NCBI GenBank assembly: GCA_016285645.1
Contig: JAEERC010000064.1
Location: forward strand, 1-64,000
Direction: 5' to 3'
Source of the DNA: Clostridiaceae bacterium
GTDB taxonomy: Bacteria > Bacillota > Clostridia > Oscillospirales > Acutalibacteraceae
Length of the DNA stretch: 64,000 nucleotides
Part shown: piece after piece, positions 1 through 7,946 of the stretch
Position numbering within the stretch: position 1 is the first letter of the stretch
Layout of the letters: each line of letters opens with the position of its first letter
Made by a program: the position numbers and the translations under genes
Notes under the pieces: model-generated
The model's database searches: none
What the model was told of the DNA's origin: nothing
The model's input: only the letters and a program-made list of their open reading frames with translations

Positions 1-60
1 CGTCGTGGCCTCCTCCTCTGGGGGAGGTGGCACGGCGTAAGCCGTGACGGAAGGAGTCCG
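1..60. repeat. Left arm of inverted repeat flanking the DUF559 gene (may continue left of the window)
   Basis: cgtcgtggcctcctcctctgggggaggtgg...gacggaaggagtccg; its reverse complement matches 438-502 (outer 30 bp with 1 mismatch, inner 15 bp perfect, centres differ). Confidence 0.9.
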
Positions 61-61
61 T

Positions 62-430
62 ATGAATTTAAAATATAACGGAAGCCTGAATGAGAAAGCA
101 AAGGATCTCCGTAAAAACGCGACTCCGTGGGAAAACAAACTTTGGTATGAGTATCTGAACACCTGTGTACCACGGTTTCAGAGACAGAAGGCAATCGGTA
201 ATTACATAGTTGATTTTTATTGCGGCAAAGCAAAACTCGCCGTTGAACTTGACGGCGGCGGGCATTATGAAAAAGACAAACAGGCAAAAGATGAGTTAAG
301 AACGAAGCAACTTAACAGTCAGGGAATAACCGTAATCCGGTTTTCAAATTTTGAGGTTGACACAAATTTTTATGAAGTCTGCTCGGCAATTGACAATGCG
401 GTAAAAAGCAGGACCGGAAATGACAAATGA
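62..430 (+). CDS. DUF559 / Vsr-like PD-(D/E)XK endonuclease domain protein
   Basis: LRKNATPWENKLWYEYL...FQRQKAIGNYIVDFYCGKAKLAVELDGGGHY...VIRFSN is a typical DUF559 pattern; start chosen at MNLKYN with aaggag 5 nt upstream. Confidence 0.85.
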   Translation: MNLKYNGSLNEKAKDLRKNATPWENKLWYEYLNTCVPRFQRQKAIGNYIVDFYCGKAKLAVELDGGGHYEKDKQAKDELRTKQLNSQGITVIRFSNFEVDTNFYEVCSAIDNAVKSRTGNDK

Positions 431-437
431 TTTTGCG

Positions 438-502
438 CGGACTCCTTCCGTCTTGCTCACTTCGTTCGCAATCCACCTCCCCCATAGGAGGAGGCCACGA
501 CG
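438..502. repeat. Right arm of inverted repeat flanking the DUF559 gene
   Basis: cggactccttccgtc-ttgctcacttcgttcgcaat-ccacctcccccataggaggaggccacgacg, reverse complement of 1-60 except for the centre. Confidence 0.9.
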
Positions 503-641
503 GACGGAAGATTGTTCTTAAACAAGTACTGATATCGATGTTTATACTCGACAATTACTCATTACTCATTTCTCATTACTAATTAATTATTGCCTTCCGG
601 CTTTAATAAATATTGAAAATAATATGAGGGGGTTTTCCATT

Positions 642-1136
642 ATGCAAAAGATTCTCGCAAAACTGAATTCCTTAAAAAAGAACAGCAAAGGTTTTTCACT
701 CGTTGAGCTCATAATCGTCATAGCGATTATGGTTGCCCTTGTGGCAATGCTCGCCCCGCAGTTTGTAAAGTATGTTGCGAAATCACGCGACGCGGTTATC
801 ACCAGAGCTGCTGAGGACGTTCTTTCGGTTGCCAAATCGGAATATGCGCTCGGTCACCTTGTTGTTACCGGTTCATCCTCGGGTGAAATCCGTGTTCAGA
901 CCGATTCCAGAGGCAAACTGATAGTCAGAACAACCAATCTTGATTATGATGACGGAGAAGGTCACGGCAACACATTTGAAGACATGTGCGGCCTTGACGA
1001 AAACCAGGTTTCCAAGTCTGAAAAAGCTTATATAATAAGGATTGAAGCAGGCAATTTCACCTCAGGTGAAACTCAAGCTGTTTTCAGTGAAGAGGTTACC
1101 GACGGCGGTCACAGCGACCTTCCCGGCAATCCGTAA
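642..1136 (+). CDS. Type IV prepilin-like protein 1
   Basis: KGFSLVELIIVIAIMVALVAMLAPQFVKYV class III prepilin signal (G/F cleavage, E at +5); ATG 642 preferred over 624 because gaggggg lies upstream. Confidence 0.88.
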   Translation: MQKILAKLNSLKKNSKGFSLVELIIVIAIMVALVAMLAPQFVKYVAKSRDAVITRAAEDVLSVAKSEYALGHLVVTGSSSGEIRVQTDSRGKLIVRTTNLDYDDGEGHGNTFEDMCGLDENQVSKSEKAYIIRIEAGNFTSGETQAVFSEEVTDGGHSDLPGNP

Positions 1137-1170
1137 TTATAATTACGGCAGTTCCTTTCCACCCGCAAAC

Positions 1171-1198
1171 CCGTAGGGGCGGCAACCTGCCGCCCGCA
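1171..1198. repeat. Short palindromic intergenic repeat (taggggcggcaacctgccgcccgc)
   Basis: ggcggcaacctgccgcc palindrome; related copies near 2147-2175 and 31918-31940. Confidence 0.65.
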
Positions 1199-1208
1199 AA
1201 AACATAAA

Positions 1209-1310
1209 TGTCATTGCGAGGCAGTGCGCACACTGCCGCGGCAATCTCAAAAGGTAAATTCTCAAACGGGAGAATCCCGCGGCCGGCGAAACGCCTCCCT
1301 CGGAATGACA
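1209..1310. repeat. TGTCATTGCGAGG...CCTCGGAATGACA repeat element, copy 1
   Basis: tgtcattgcgaggcagtgcgcacactgccgcggcaatctcaaaagg...cggcgaaacgcctccctcggaatgaca, same family as copies at 7104-7886. Confidence 0.9.
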
Positions 1311-1489
1311 GCAAAAACACAGCAGTGAGAAAAACGGCAATCCGGGCGCGGAACAGGATAATAAACCGGCGAAGCCCCTTAATTGCTCATTGCTCACTTC
1401 TCATTGCTCATTAAATCGGATACACCCTTCCGCAACTAAGGGGGGAGCGGAGGGTTATCATAAAAAAATTTTATATGGAGGAAATCACA

Positions 1490-1966
1490 ATGTTATTCAT
1501 GAAAATGGCAAAAGCCCGCGAAGCTCGCAAAGATAACAAAGGTTTCTCACTTGTTGAGCTTATCATCGTTATCGCCATCATGGTTGCTCTTGTAGCAATG
1601 CTCGCACCTCAGTTCGTTAAATACGTTCAGAAGTCCCGCGACGCTGTTGTTTCATCAGCAGCAGAAGATGTTCTCGCAACAGCCAAATCCGAATTCGCGC
1701 TTACCCACCTGACATTCTCAGGCACTGGTGATGGTGTTATCACTATCAGCGTAGTTGACAAGCACCTCAATGTTGCTCTTACTTCAGGTCTTAATTTTGA
1801 CTCCTCGTCAACAACTGGCGCAGGTTGCACATTTGCTGAGCAGTGCGGTATTGACACTCAGAAGACCACACAGTCAACTCTCAAGTATGTCATCAACATC
1901 AAGAACAATGCGGGTTCACCCACATTCGAGATGGCTCTTGACAGCAGCGCAAGCACAGGTGGTTAA
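1490..1966 (+). CDS. Type IV prepilin-like protein 2, candidate major pilin
   Basis: N-terminal half nearly identical to prepilin 1; tatggaggaaatcaca SD before ATG 1490. Confidence 0.9.
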   Translation: MLFMKMAKAREARKDNKGFSLVELIIVIAIMVALVAMLAPQFVKYVQKSRDAVVSSAAEDVLATAKSEFALTHLTFSGTGDGVITISVVDKHLNVALTSGLNFDSSSTTGAGCTFAEQCGIDTQKTTQSTLKYVINIKNNAGSPTFEMALDSSASTGG

Positions 1967-2055
1967 TTTAACCATTAACATTTTTCTCTATTAAATCCAA
2001 TTAATCCCGAAAGGCGCGTGCCTTTCACAATTGATTGATCTAGATTAATATTTTT

Positions 2056-2084
2056 CGCCCCAACACACCCCCTTTGTTGGGGCG
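2056..2084. terminator. Strong GC stem-loop after prepilin 2 (partial terminator or mRNA stabiliser)
   Basis: cgccccaaca-caccccctt-tgttggggcg perfect 10-bp stem. Confidence 0.6.
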
Positions 2085-2200
2085 AGGATTAATCAATTAA
2101 TTCCGGATTCCAAATTCCGAATTCCAACGCAAAAACATTACCCCATCGCAGCGGCGACAACCTGTCGCCCGCAAAAGCAATCTCAAAGGAGAAAACGCCT

Positions 2201-2989
2201 TTGAAACAAGCACTTGACCTCATAATGGAAACGGCTCCATGGCTCGTTTACATAATAACTTTTCTTTTCGGCGTGGCGGTCGGCAGCTTTCTGAATGTCT
2301 GCATCTACCGTATTCCGAAACACGAATCCATCGTAACCGTGCCGTCGCACTGTATGAGTTGCGGCAAAAAACTGCACTGGTATGAACTTATTCCCCTTTT
2401 CAGCTGGCTTGCCCTCAGGGGTAAATGCCACGGCTGCAAAGCGAAAATCTCGGCGCAATATCCCGTAATCGAGGCGGCAAACGGTCTTCTGTGCGTGCTG
2501 ACCCTGTTTGTCAAGGGGCTGTCGGTCGATATGGTTCTCACGGCGGCGCTCGGCTCGGTTTTACTGGTTATTTCAATAATTGACGCGCGCACAAAAGAAA
2601 TTCCCTTCCCGCTTGTAATCGCGGTCGGAGTTCTCGGAGCGATAAGGCTGGTTTTTTACCACGAACACTGGCTGAATTCCATTCTCGGCGCGGTTGTAAT
2701 GGGCGCGCTGTTCCTCATAATCATCGTTGTCACGGGCGGGAAAGCCCTCGGCGGCGGCGATTTCAAACTTGTTATAGCGGCAGGGCTATTTGTCGGGCTT
2801 AAAAACTGCGTTATCGCGCTTTTCCTCGCGAGTTTTTTCGGCTCGGTAATCCACCTGACCCTTATGAAGGTAAAAAAGATGGGGCGCGAACTCGCCTTCG
2901 GTCCCTACCTCTCGTTCGGATTTTTCACTGTTGCCCTCTGGGGCGATAAACTGTTCGATTTCTACCTTAATATAATAGGTATTAAATAA
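2201..2989 (+). CDS. Prepilin peptidase (A24 family)
   Basis: FGVAVGSFLNVCIYRIPKHES, CxxCxxxLxWYELIPLFSW, GALGGGDFKL-like active-site regions; TTG start with aaaggag upstream. Confidence 0.92.
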   Translation: MKQALDLIMETAPWLVYIITFLFGVAVGSFLNVCIYRIPKHESIVTVPSHCMSCGKKLHWYELIPLFSWLALRGKCHGCKAKISAQYPVIEAANGLLCVLTLFVKGLSVDMVLTAALGSVLLVISIIDARTKEIPFPLVIAVGVLGAIRLVFYHEHWLNSILGAVVMGALFLIIIVVTGGKALGGGDFKLVIAAGLFVGLKNCVIALFLASFFGSVIHLTLMKVKKMGRELAFGPYLSFGFFTVALWGDKLFDFYLNIIGIK

Positions 2990-3068
2990 AGAAAACTATT
3001 AAGGTTATATAATACCTTTTTATATAAATATATCAGCGAACAAATAACTGGAAAAGGAATGATTAATT

Positions 3069-4664
3069 ATGGCGGCTAAGTTGTTAAACATCGAATGCGG
3101 AAAGCGTATATGTAAAGTTGCGGTTTCCGAAAAGAAAGGCAAAGCATATTCAATCAGCGATTGCTTTATGTTTGCCACACCCGAAGGCGCTGTAGTTGAC
3201 GGTCAGATCGTCAACCCGGTGGAACTCGGCGAAAAGCTCAAGCAGGAACTGAGCATGCACGTCATCACCTCGGGCAGCGTGATTTTCTCGGTAACATCAA
3301 CAAAGATTGCGACCCGTGAAGTCACCCTTCCGATTACGAAGGACGAGCAGTTCAAGAACGTCATCCGCACAAATATTTCGGACTATTTCCCGATTGACAC
3401 GTCCAAATATATTGTTGACACGATGATTCTTGAGAAATCCAAGAAGGAGACTCGCGCTCTCGTAGTAGCGATGCCCATGGCAATGAGCGACAGCTACACG
3501 ACTCTTGCCGACGCGGCGGGGCTCACTGTTGACTCAATCGACTTCAGCGGCAACTCACAGTTCCAGGTTCTCAAAGGATTCCAGGGCGACGGCGTCAATA
3601 TGTATATCTCAATTGACCCGGACTCCGCTTCCGTAATCTTTATGGAAAACGGCAGAATGCTTATGCAGCGCGCCCTTTCCGTAGGCGGCGACGAAATGAT
3701 CTGCCGCTATATGGCAACTCAGGAAATGATGGATGAGGACTATATCAAAGCCCTTCAGGAACTCAGCGTTTCCAAGGAGAATCCCGTTGCCATAGCGGAC
3801 ACGGAAGAATTCGGCGACTGCCTTTCAAGGCTTGTTACCGGCCTTTCGAGAAGCGTTGACTACCTGCATTCAAGCAGTGAGGAGAACGCCGAAAAGACTA
3901 TTGACAGAGTAGTTCTTATGGGCAGCTGCTGCCACCTTGCCGGCCTCAAGGAGCTTGTTGCGGATTCAATCGCCTCCTCAACCTACTGGCTTGAGGAAGT
4001 TCCCGAAATGCAGGGCCTTGCAAACAGCATCGAATCCATTTCGGTTTATATCAACTCGCTCGGCGCGCGTGTCGCTCCGCTCAACTTCCTTACCGATGAA
4101 TACCTCAAGAGAACCGGCAGAGCCGGCGGCAAGAAAAAGAGCAGTGCCGCTTCGCATTACGGTGTGCTTGTGTTTGTTGCGGGTCTGGTTATCGCGGGCG
4201 TTCTGTTCGGCATCAGCTATATGCAGAACAGAAGTCTCAACAACAACCTTACCGACATTGAAAAGAAAATCAACCGTCTTGAGTACGCTCAGGATACATA
4301 TAATTCCTACCTCGCCTATCAGAAGGGCGACAAAGAGCTGCAGGCATATGTTGACGGCAGCTTAAACAACAACGAAGGCCTTTACGCCTTCTTCACCGAG
4401 ATTGAAAGAAAGATGCCCACCGCCATCACAATGCTTTCGGCGGACTGCACAACAACGGGTGTTACAATGTCGGTTGAAGTTCCCACCTTTGATGAGGCGG
4501 AAGTTGTTATTTCCCAGTTCCGTTCGTTTGAATCAATAGATAACATCGTTGTCAGCTCAATATCCAAAACTGTTGACGACGCGGGTCTTGAAACTGTCGG
4601 CTTCTCAATTACCTGCACTTATGTAGTGCCCGAGGTTGAAGAGCAGGCAGCTGCGGAAGAATAA
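3069..4664 (+). CDS. PilM-like actin-fold protein fused to a PilN-like TM/periplasmic domain
   Basis: PilM-like N-terminal ~350 aa, then TM GVLVFVAGLVIAGVLFGISYM, coiled coil and PilN-like compact domain. Confidence 0.75.
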   Translation: MAAKLLNIECGKRICKVAVSEKKGKAYSISDCFMFATPEGAVVDGQIVNPVELGEKLKQELSMHVITSGSVIFSVTSTKIATREVTLPITKDEQFKNVIRTNISDYFPIDTSKYIVDTMILEKSKKETRALVVAMPMAMSDSYTTLADAAGLTVDSIDFSGNSQFQVLKGFQGDGVNMYISIDPDSASVIFMENGRMLMQRALSVGGDEMICRYMATQEMMDEDYIKALQELSVSKENPVAIADTEEFGDCLSRLVTGLSRSVDYLHSSSEENAEKTIDRVVLMGSCCHLAGLKELVADSIASSTYWLEEVPEMQGLANSIESISVYINSLGARVAPLNFLTDEYLKRTGRAGGKKKSSAASHYGVLVFVAGLVIAGVLFGISYMQNRSLNNNLTDIEKKINRLEYAQDTYNSYLAYQKGDKELQAYVDGSLNNNEGLYAFFTEIERKMPTAITMLSADCTTTGVTMSVEVPTFDEAEVVISQFRSFESIDNIVVSSISKTVDDAGLETVGFSITCTYVVPEVEEQAAAEE

Positions 4665-4682
4665 TAAAGGAGGTGTGCAGAA

Positions 4683-5507
4683 ATGGCAAAACAGGGTTCA
4701 AAGAAAAAACTTACATGGCGTGAGTATAACCTTATTCTCACGGTTTTAGGCATAGCGCTTGTTCTCGCCGCTTATTTCCTCGGCTATCAGAAATATTCCG
4801 AGCAGAACACCGCCCTTGAGACGGAAATCGGCACCCGCTCCTCATATCTCAATGAGCTGCAGGACTGCTTCAACAACGAGCCCACTTACAAAAAGGGCAT
4901 AGCGGAAGCAAAGGATAATATTCAGAAGAATATTGACAAGCTCCCCACCAAAGTCATCTATGATGAAGACTTCCTTCATTATCTCAGAGAGGCAAACAAA
5001 GCCGTCGGCGCAGACCTCCAGACGGTTGACTTCCAGTCCAGCGCGGTAGTAGCGGAATTCTCCTGCTTCGTTGACGGGCAGAACAAGAACATCAAGGGTT
5101 ACCGCACCGGCACAACCTCGGCGGGCACTCTCACCTACGCGCAGTTAAAAGAATATCTCAGATATGTTTATGAGAAAACCAGCCACACCACCTTTGTTGA
5201 TTCCATTTCCATCGTTTACGACCCCGAGGTGGCAAAGCTCAACTCAACAGTTTCCCTTTCCAAGTATTATGTAGATTACGAAGGCGCTGAATACAAGCCC
5301 GAGCAGAGACCCAATGTGGGTATCGGCACGAGAGATCCGTTCGGCACGGGCAGCACACCCGCACCCGCGGCTTCAACAACCGCTCCCGCCGCCTCCACAA
5401 CGGCTCCTGCCGCTTCAACAACCGCTCCCGCTTCAACCGCGGCTCCTGCCGCTTCAACAACCGCTCCCGCTTCAACCGCGGCTCCTTCATCCACGCAGGC
5501 AGCTTAA
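4683..5507 (+). CDS. PilO-like protein with Ala/Ser/Thr/Pro repeat tail
   Basis: Position after PilM/N, single N-terminal TM, coiled coil, PilO-like fold region, then (PAASTTA)n tail. Confidence 0.65.
   Translation: MAKQGSKKKLTWREYNLILTVLGIALVLAAYFLGYQKYSEQNTALETEIGTRSSYLNELQDCFNNEPTYKKGIAEAKDNIQKNIDKLPTKVIYDEDFLHYLREANKAVGADLQTVDFQSSAVVAEFSCFVDGQNKNIKGYRTGTTSAGTLTYAQLKEYLRYVYEKTSHTTFVDSISIVYDPEVAKLNSTVSLSKYYVDYEGAEYKPEQRPNVGIGTRDPFGTGSTPAPAASTTAPAASTTAPAASTTAPASTAAPAASTTAPASTAAPSSTQAA
5350..5505 (+). repeat. Low-complexity coding repeat (PAASTTAPAASTTAPASTA)
   Basis: Repeated gcttcaacaaccgctcccgcc units in the 3' end of the PilO-like gene. Confidence 0.9.
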
Positions 5508-5533
5508 ATCAACTGTTACAGGGGGAAAGCGCA

Positions 5534-7093
5534 ATGTTTAAAAAATTTCACAGCGGCAACAAGGGCTTTTCCCTTGTTGAACTGCTTGTGGCTATAGTTA
5601 TACTCGGCATTGCATCAAGCGCGGTTATTCACGCTTTTGTAACCGCTTCAAGAATCACCTCACAGGCGAAGGCCTTCGGCGAAGCGACCGGCGCCGCCGA
5701 CAATATCGCCGAGGCGGTTGACGCCTTCAGCAAGGACGGTTTCCTTTCGGGCGCGTTTGCCGATATGCTCGGCGTGTCTGTTGAAGAGGAATCCAACCAG
5801 GTGTTCAAGCAGGATGACTCCACGCTCGCAATCAAAAACTTAACCTCGGGTAACGCCGAATATGACGCGGTTGTCACCTATTCCGAGGGTGACCCCGATG
5901 CAGACCCGAATAATGAACTGGAAGCTGATGATTACGGTATTTATGAGATAAACAACTACGAGCTTGCTCAATATACCGCTATGGACGGCTCCTTCACCCA
6001 GTCTTATGTTGACGGTCAGAATCCCGATTATCTTTCCGATGTCGCTTTCTGGGACGAGGCGCTGAGCAACCACGCCTCTCAGATTCAGGATGACGGCACA
6101 CCCAAATATAAAGCCAAAAACCGCCTTATAAGCGTAAATGTCTATACCGATTCCACTGGTAAAATATATATGGATGTAGTCTATAACTATACCTACACCT
6201 ATTTTTACAAAGAATATGTCAATTCAATTGAAACCGGAAATGTTTTAACCGGCACTTATGTCTATACCTGGCAGAGCGCGGTCACCTTCAACCAGGGCGA
6301 TCCCTCCAAGTATGACCCGAGCGAGGGCAACGCGGAACCCACCGTATTCATAATGTATTATCCGGATTACGCCGCAAAATTATTTCCTGCGTATGAAAGA
6401 CGGCCTTACTATGAAATCGACGACGAAAGAACGAATATGACCGATTCATATTATGATCTCGCGGACTATTCCTATTCCGAAACCAACAAAATCAATTATA
6501 ACATTTCGTCTAATTACAGAGGCACGGACCTTATTGTAATCAACAACCTCGGCAATGTTCCCACCAAGTTCTTCATAGTCAAGCAGCGTATGGTTGATGA
6601 TGCTGGCATTCCCTGCTCAGATTCCGCAATCCAGATGGTTCCAAACCCTATAGCCAATGTCAATATGCCCGGCGAAGTCGCGGCTTCAAAGTCCTGTATT
6701 GTTGAAAGACTTACGGACACAGCCCTTTTAACCAACAAAAAAGCCAATATGGTTTATACCAACGCCGGTGTCAACCTTATTAACGATCAGACTTTTGCAA
6801 CGTTTAGGGGCTTTAAAATCGTAGGCGCGCAAGGTCCGGTGATTTCAGGTAATACAACTGCAAACGCTTATTTAAACAGTCAGGGTGAAGAGGATTATCT
6901 TAAAAACGACCTGGTTTCAACCGCCAAGGACCCAAGATATTTCAAAGTTACAATTGAAATTTATCCGGCAGGTTCGGTCGATACAGCCCAGGTTGCCGGC
7001 GGTCCCGAAAACCCGGATGAAGAGGTTCTTTATTCAATAAGCACCGTAGGTGCGTCACCGATTTATTCGTTCGTAGGTTCAAAACTTGAATAA
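5534..7093 (+). CDS. Large prepilin-like protein (type II/IV secretion N-methylation motif)
   Basis: NKGFSLVELLVAIVILGIASSAVIHAF N-terminus; 519 aa. Confidence 0.85.
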   Translation: MFKKFHSGNKGFSLVELLVAIVILGIASSAVIHAFVTASRITSQAKAFGEATGAADNIAEAVDAFSKDGFLSGAFADMLGVSVEEESNQVFKQDDSTLAIKNLTSGNAEYDAVVTYSEGDPDADPNNELEADDYGIYEINNYELAQYTAMDGSFTQSYVDGQNPDYLSDVAFWDEALSNHASQIQDDGTPKYKAKNRLISVNVYTDSTGKIYMDVVYNYTYTYFYKEYVNSIETGNVLTGTYVYTWQSAVTFNQGDPSKYDPSEGNAEPTVFIMYYPDYAAKLFPAYERRPYYEIDDERTNMTDSYYDLADYSYSETNKINYNISSNYRGTDLIVINNLGNVPTKFFIVKQRMVDDAGIPCSDSAIQMVPNPIANVNMPGEVAASKSCIVERLTDTALLTNKKANMVYTNAGVNLINDQTFATFRGFKIVGAQGPVISGNTTANAYLNSQGEEDYLKNDLVSTAKDPRYFKVTIEIYPAGSVDTAQVAGGPENPDEEVLYSISTVGASPIYSFVGSKLE

Positions 7094-7103
7094 AGCGCAG
7101 ATA

Positions 7104-7201
7104 TGTCATTGCGAGGAGCGAAGCTACGCGGCGATTTCGAAAAGCAAGCTCTAAAACAAGGAGATTCCCACGGTCGGCGAAACGCCTCCCTCGGAATGAC
7201 A
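7104..7201. repeat. TGTCATTGCGAGG...CGGAATGACA repeat, variant copy 2
   Basis: tgtcattgcgaggagcgaagctacgcggcgatttcga...cctccctcggaatgaca. Confidence 0.88.
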
Positions 7202-7228
7202 GAACAGAAATCAGTAATCATATTTATA

Positions 7229-7331
7229 TGTCATTGCGAGGCAGTGCGCACACTGCCGTGGCAATCTCAAAAGGTCAGAAGACAATTGTAGAGATTCCCG
7301 CGGTCAGCGAAACGCCTCCCTCGGAATGACA
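7229..7331. repeat. TGTCATTGCGAGG repeat copy 3
   Basis: Near-identical to copy 4, including flanking agaacagaaatcagtaatc. Confidence 0.93.
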
Positions 7332-7358
7332 GAACAGAAATCAGTAATCTTATTTATA

Positions 7359-7461
7359 TGTCATTGCGAGGCAGTGCGCACACTGCCGTGGCAATCTCAA
7401 AAGGTCAGAAGACAATTGTAGAGATTCCCGCGGTCAGCGAAACGTATTCCTCGGAATGACA
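7359..7461. repeat. TGTCATTGCGAGG repeat copy 4
   Basis: Tandem 130-bp-period copy of copy 3. Confidence 0.93.
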
Positions 7462-7471
7462 ATACAGAAAA

Positions 7472-7768
7472 ATGCAAAACAGTTATTATGTTTATATCCT
7501 TGCAAATGCAAACGGAACAGTTGTTTACACCGGAGTAACGAACGACCTTGTCAGAAGAGTTTATGAACACAAGTCGAATTTTGACAAAAAGAGTTTTACG
7601 GCAAGGTACAATGTTCATAATCTTGTTTATTATGAAGAAACATCCGATGCTTATGAAGCAATTACAAGGGAAAAACAAATAAAAAGTTGGAAAAGAAAAA
7701 AGAAAAATGAACTGATAAGCGAATTTAATCCGGAATGGAAAGATTTATACAGTTCTATTATTGATTAA
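7472..7768 (+). CDS. GIY-YIG nuclease family protein (YhbQ/YazA-like)
   Basis: YYVYILANANGTVVYTGVTNDLVRRVYEHK...FTARYNVHNLVYYE...REKQIKSWKRKKK. Confidence 0.93.
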   Translation: MQNSYYVYILANANGTVVYTGVTNDLVRRVYEHKSNFDKKSFTARYNVHNLVYYEETSDAYEAITREKQIKSWKRKKKNELISEFNPEWKDLYSSIID

Positions 7769-7783
7769 ATCATATTTTTTATA

Positions 7784-7886
7784 TGTCATTGCGAGGCAGT
7801 GCGCACACTGCCGTGGCAATCTCAAAAGGGCAGAAGATTATTAGAGAGATTCCCACGGTCGGCGAAACGCCTCCCTCGGAATGACA
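7784..7886. repeat. TGTCATTGCGAGG repeat copy 5
   Basis: tgtcattgcgaggcagtgcgcacactgccgtggcaatctc...cctccctcggaatgaca, 15 bp after the GIY-YIG stop. Confidence 0.93.
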
Positions 7887-7946
7887 GAACAGTTATTATC
7901 CTGACTTTATCCCCACAGTTCACGACGACAAACCCGGAGGTATAAA

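Noticed and set aside
1096-1414. ORFs in the 1.1-1.4 kb intergenic region
   Set aside because: Translations of repeat DNA (TCATTGCGAGG and TAGGGGCGG elements); no domain or SD.
5239-5541. ORFs opposite or out of frame with the PilO-like tail
   Set aside because: Artefacts of the PAASTTA repeat DNA; no independent start signals.
7103-7678. ORFs 7103-7291 (+) and 7397-7678 (-)
   Set aside because: They run through the palindromic repeats or antisense to the GIY-YIG gene; no plausible SD or domain.
7104-7886. Repeat array as possible CRISPR
   Set aside because: Units are ~100 bp palindromic elements with irregular spacing and an ORF between them; no short identical direct repeats with unique spacers and no cas genes.
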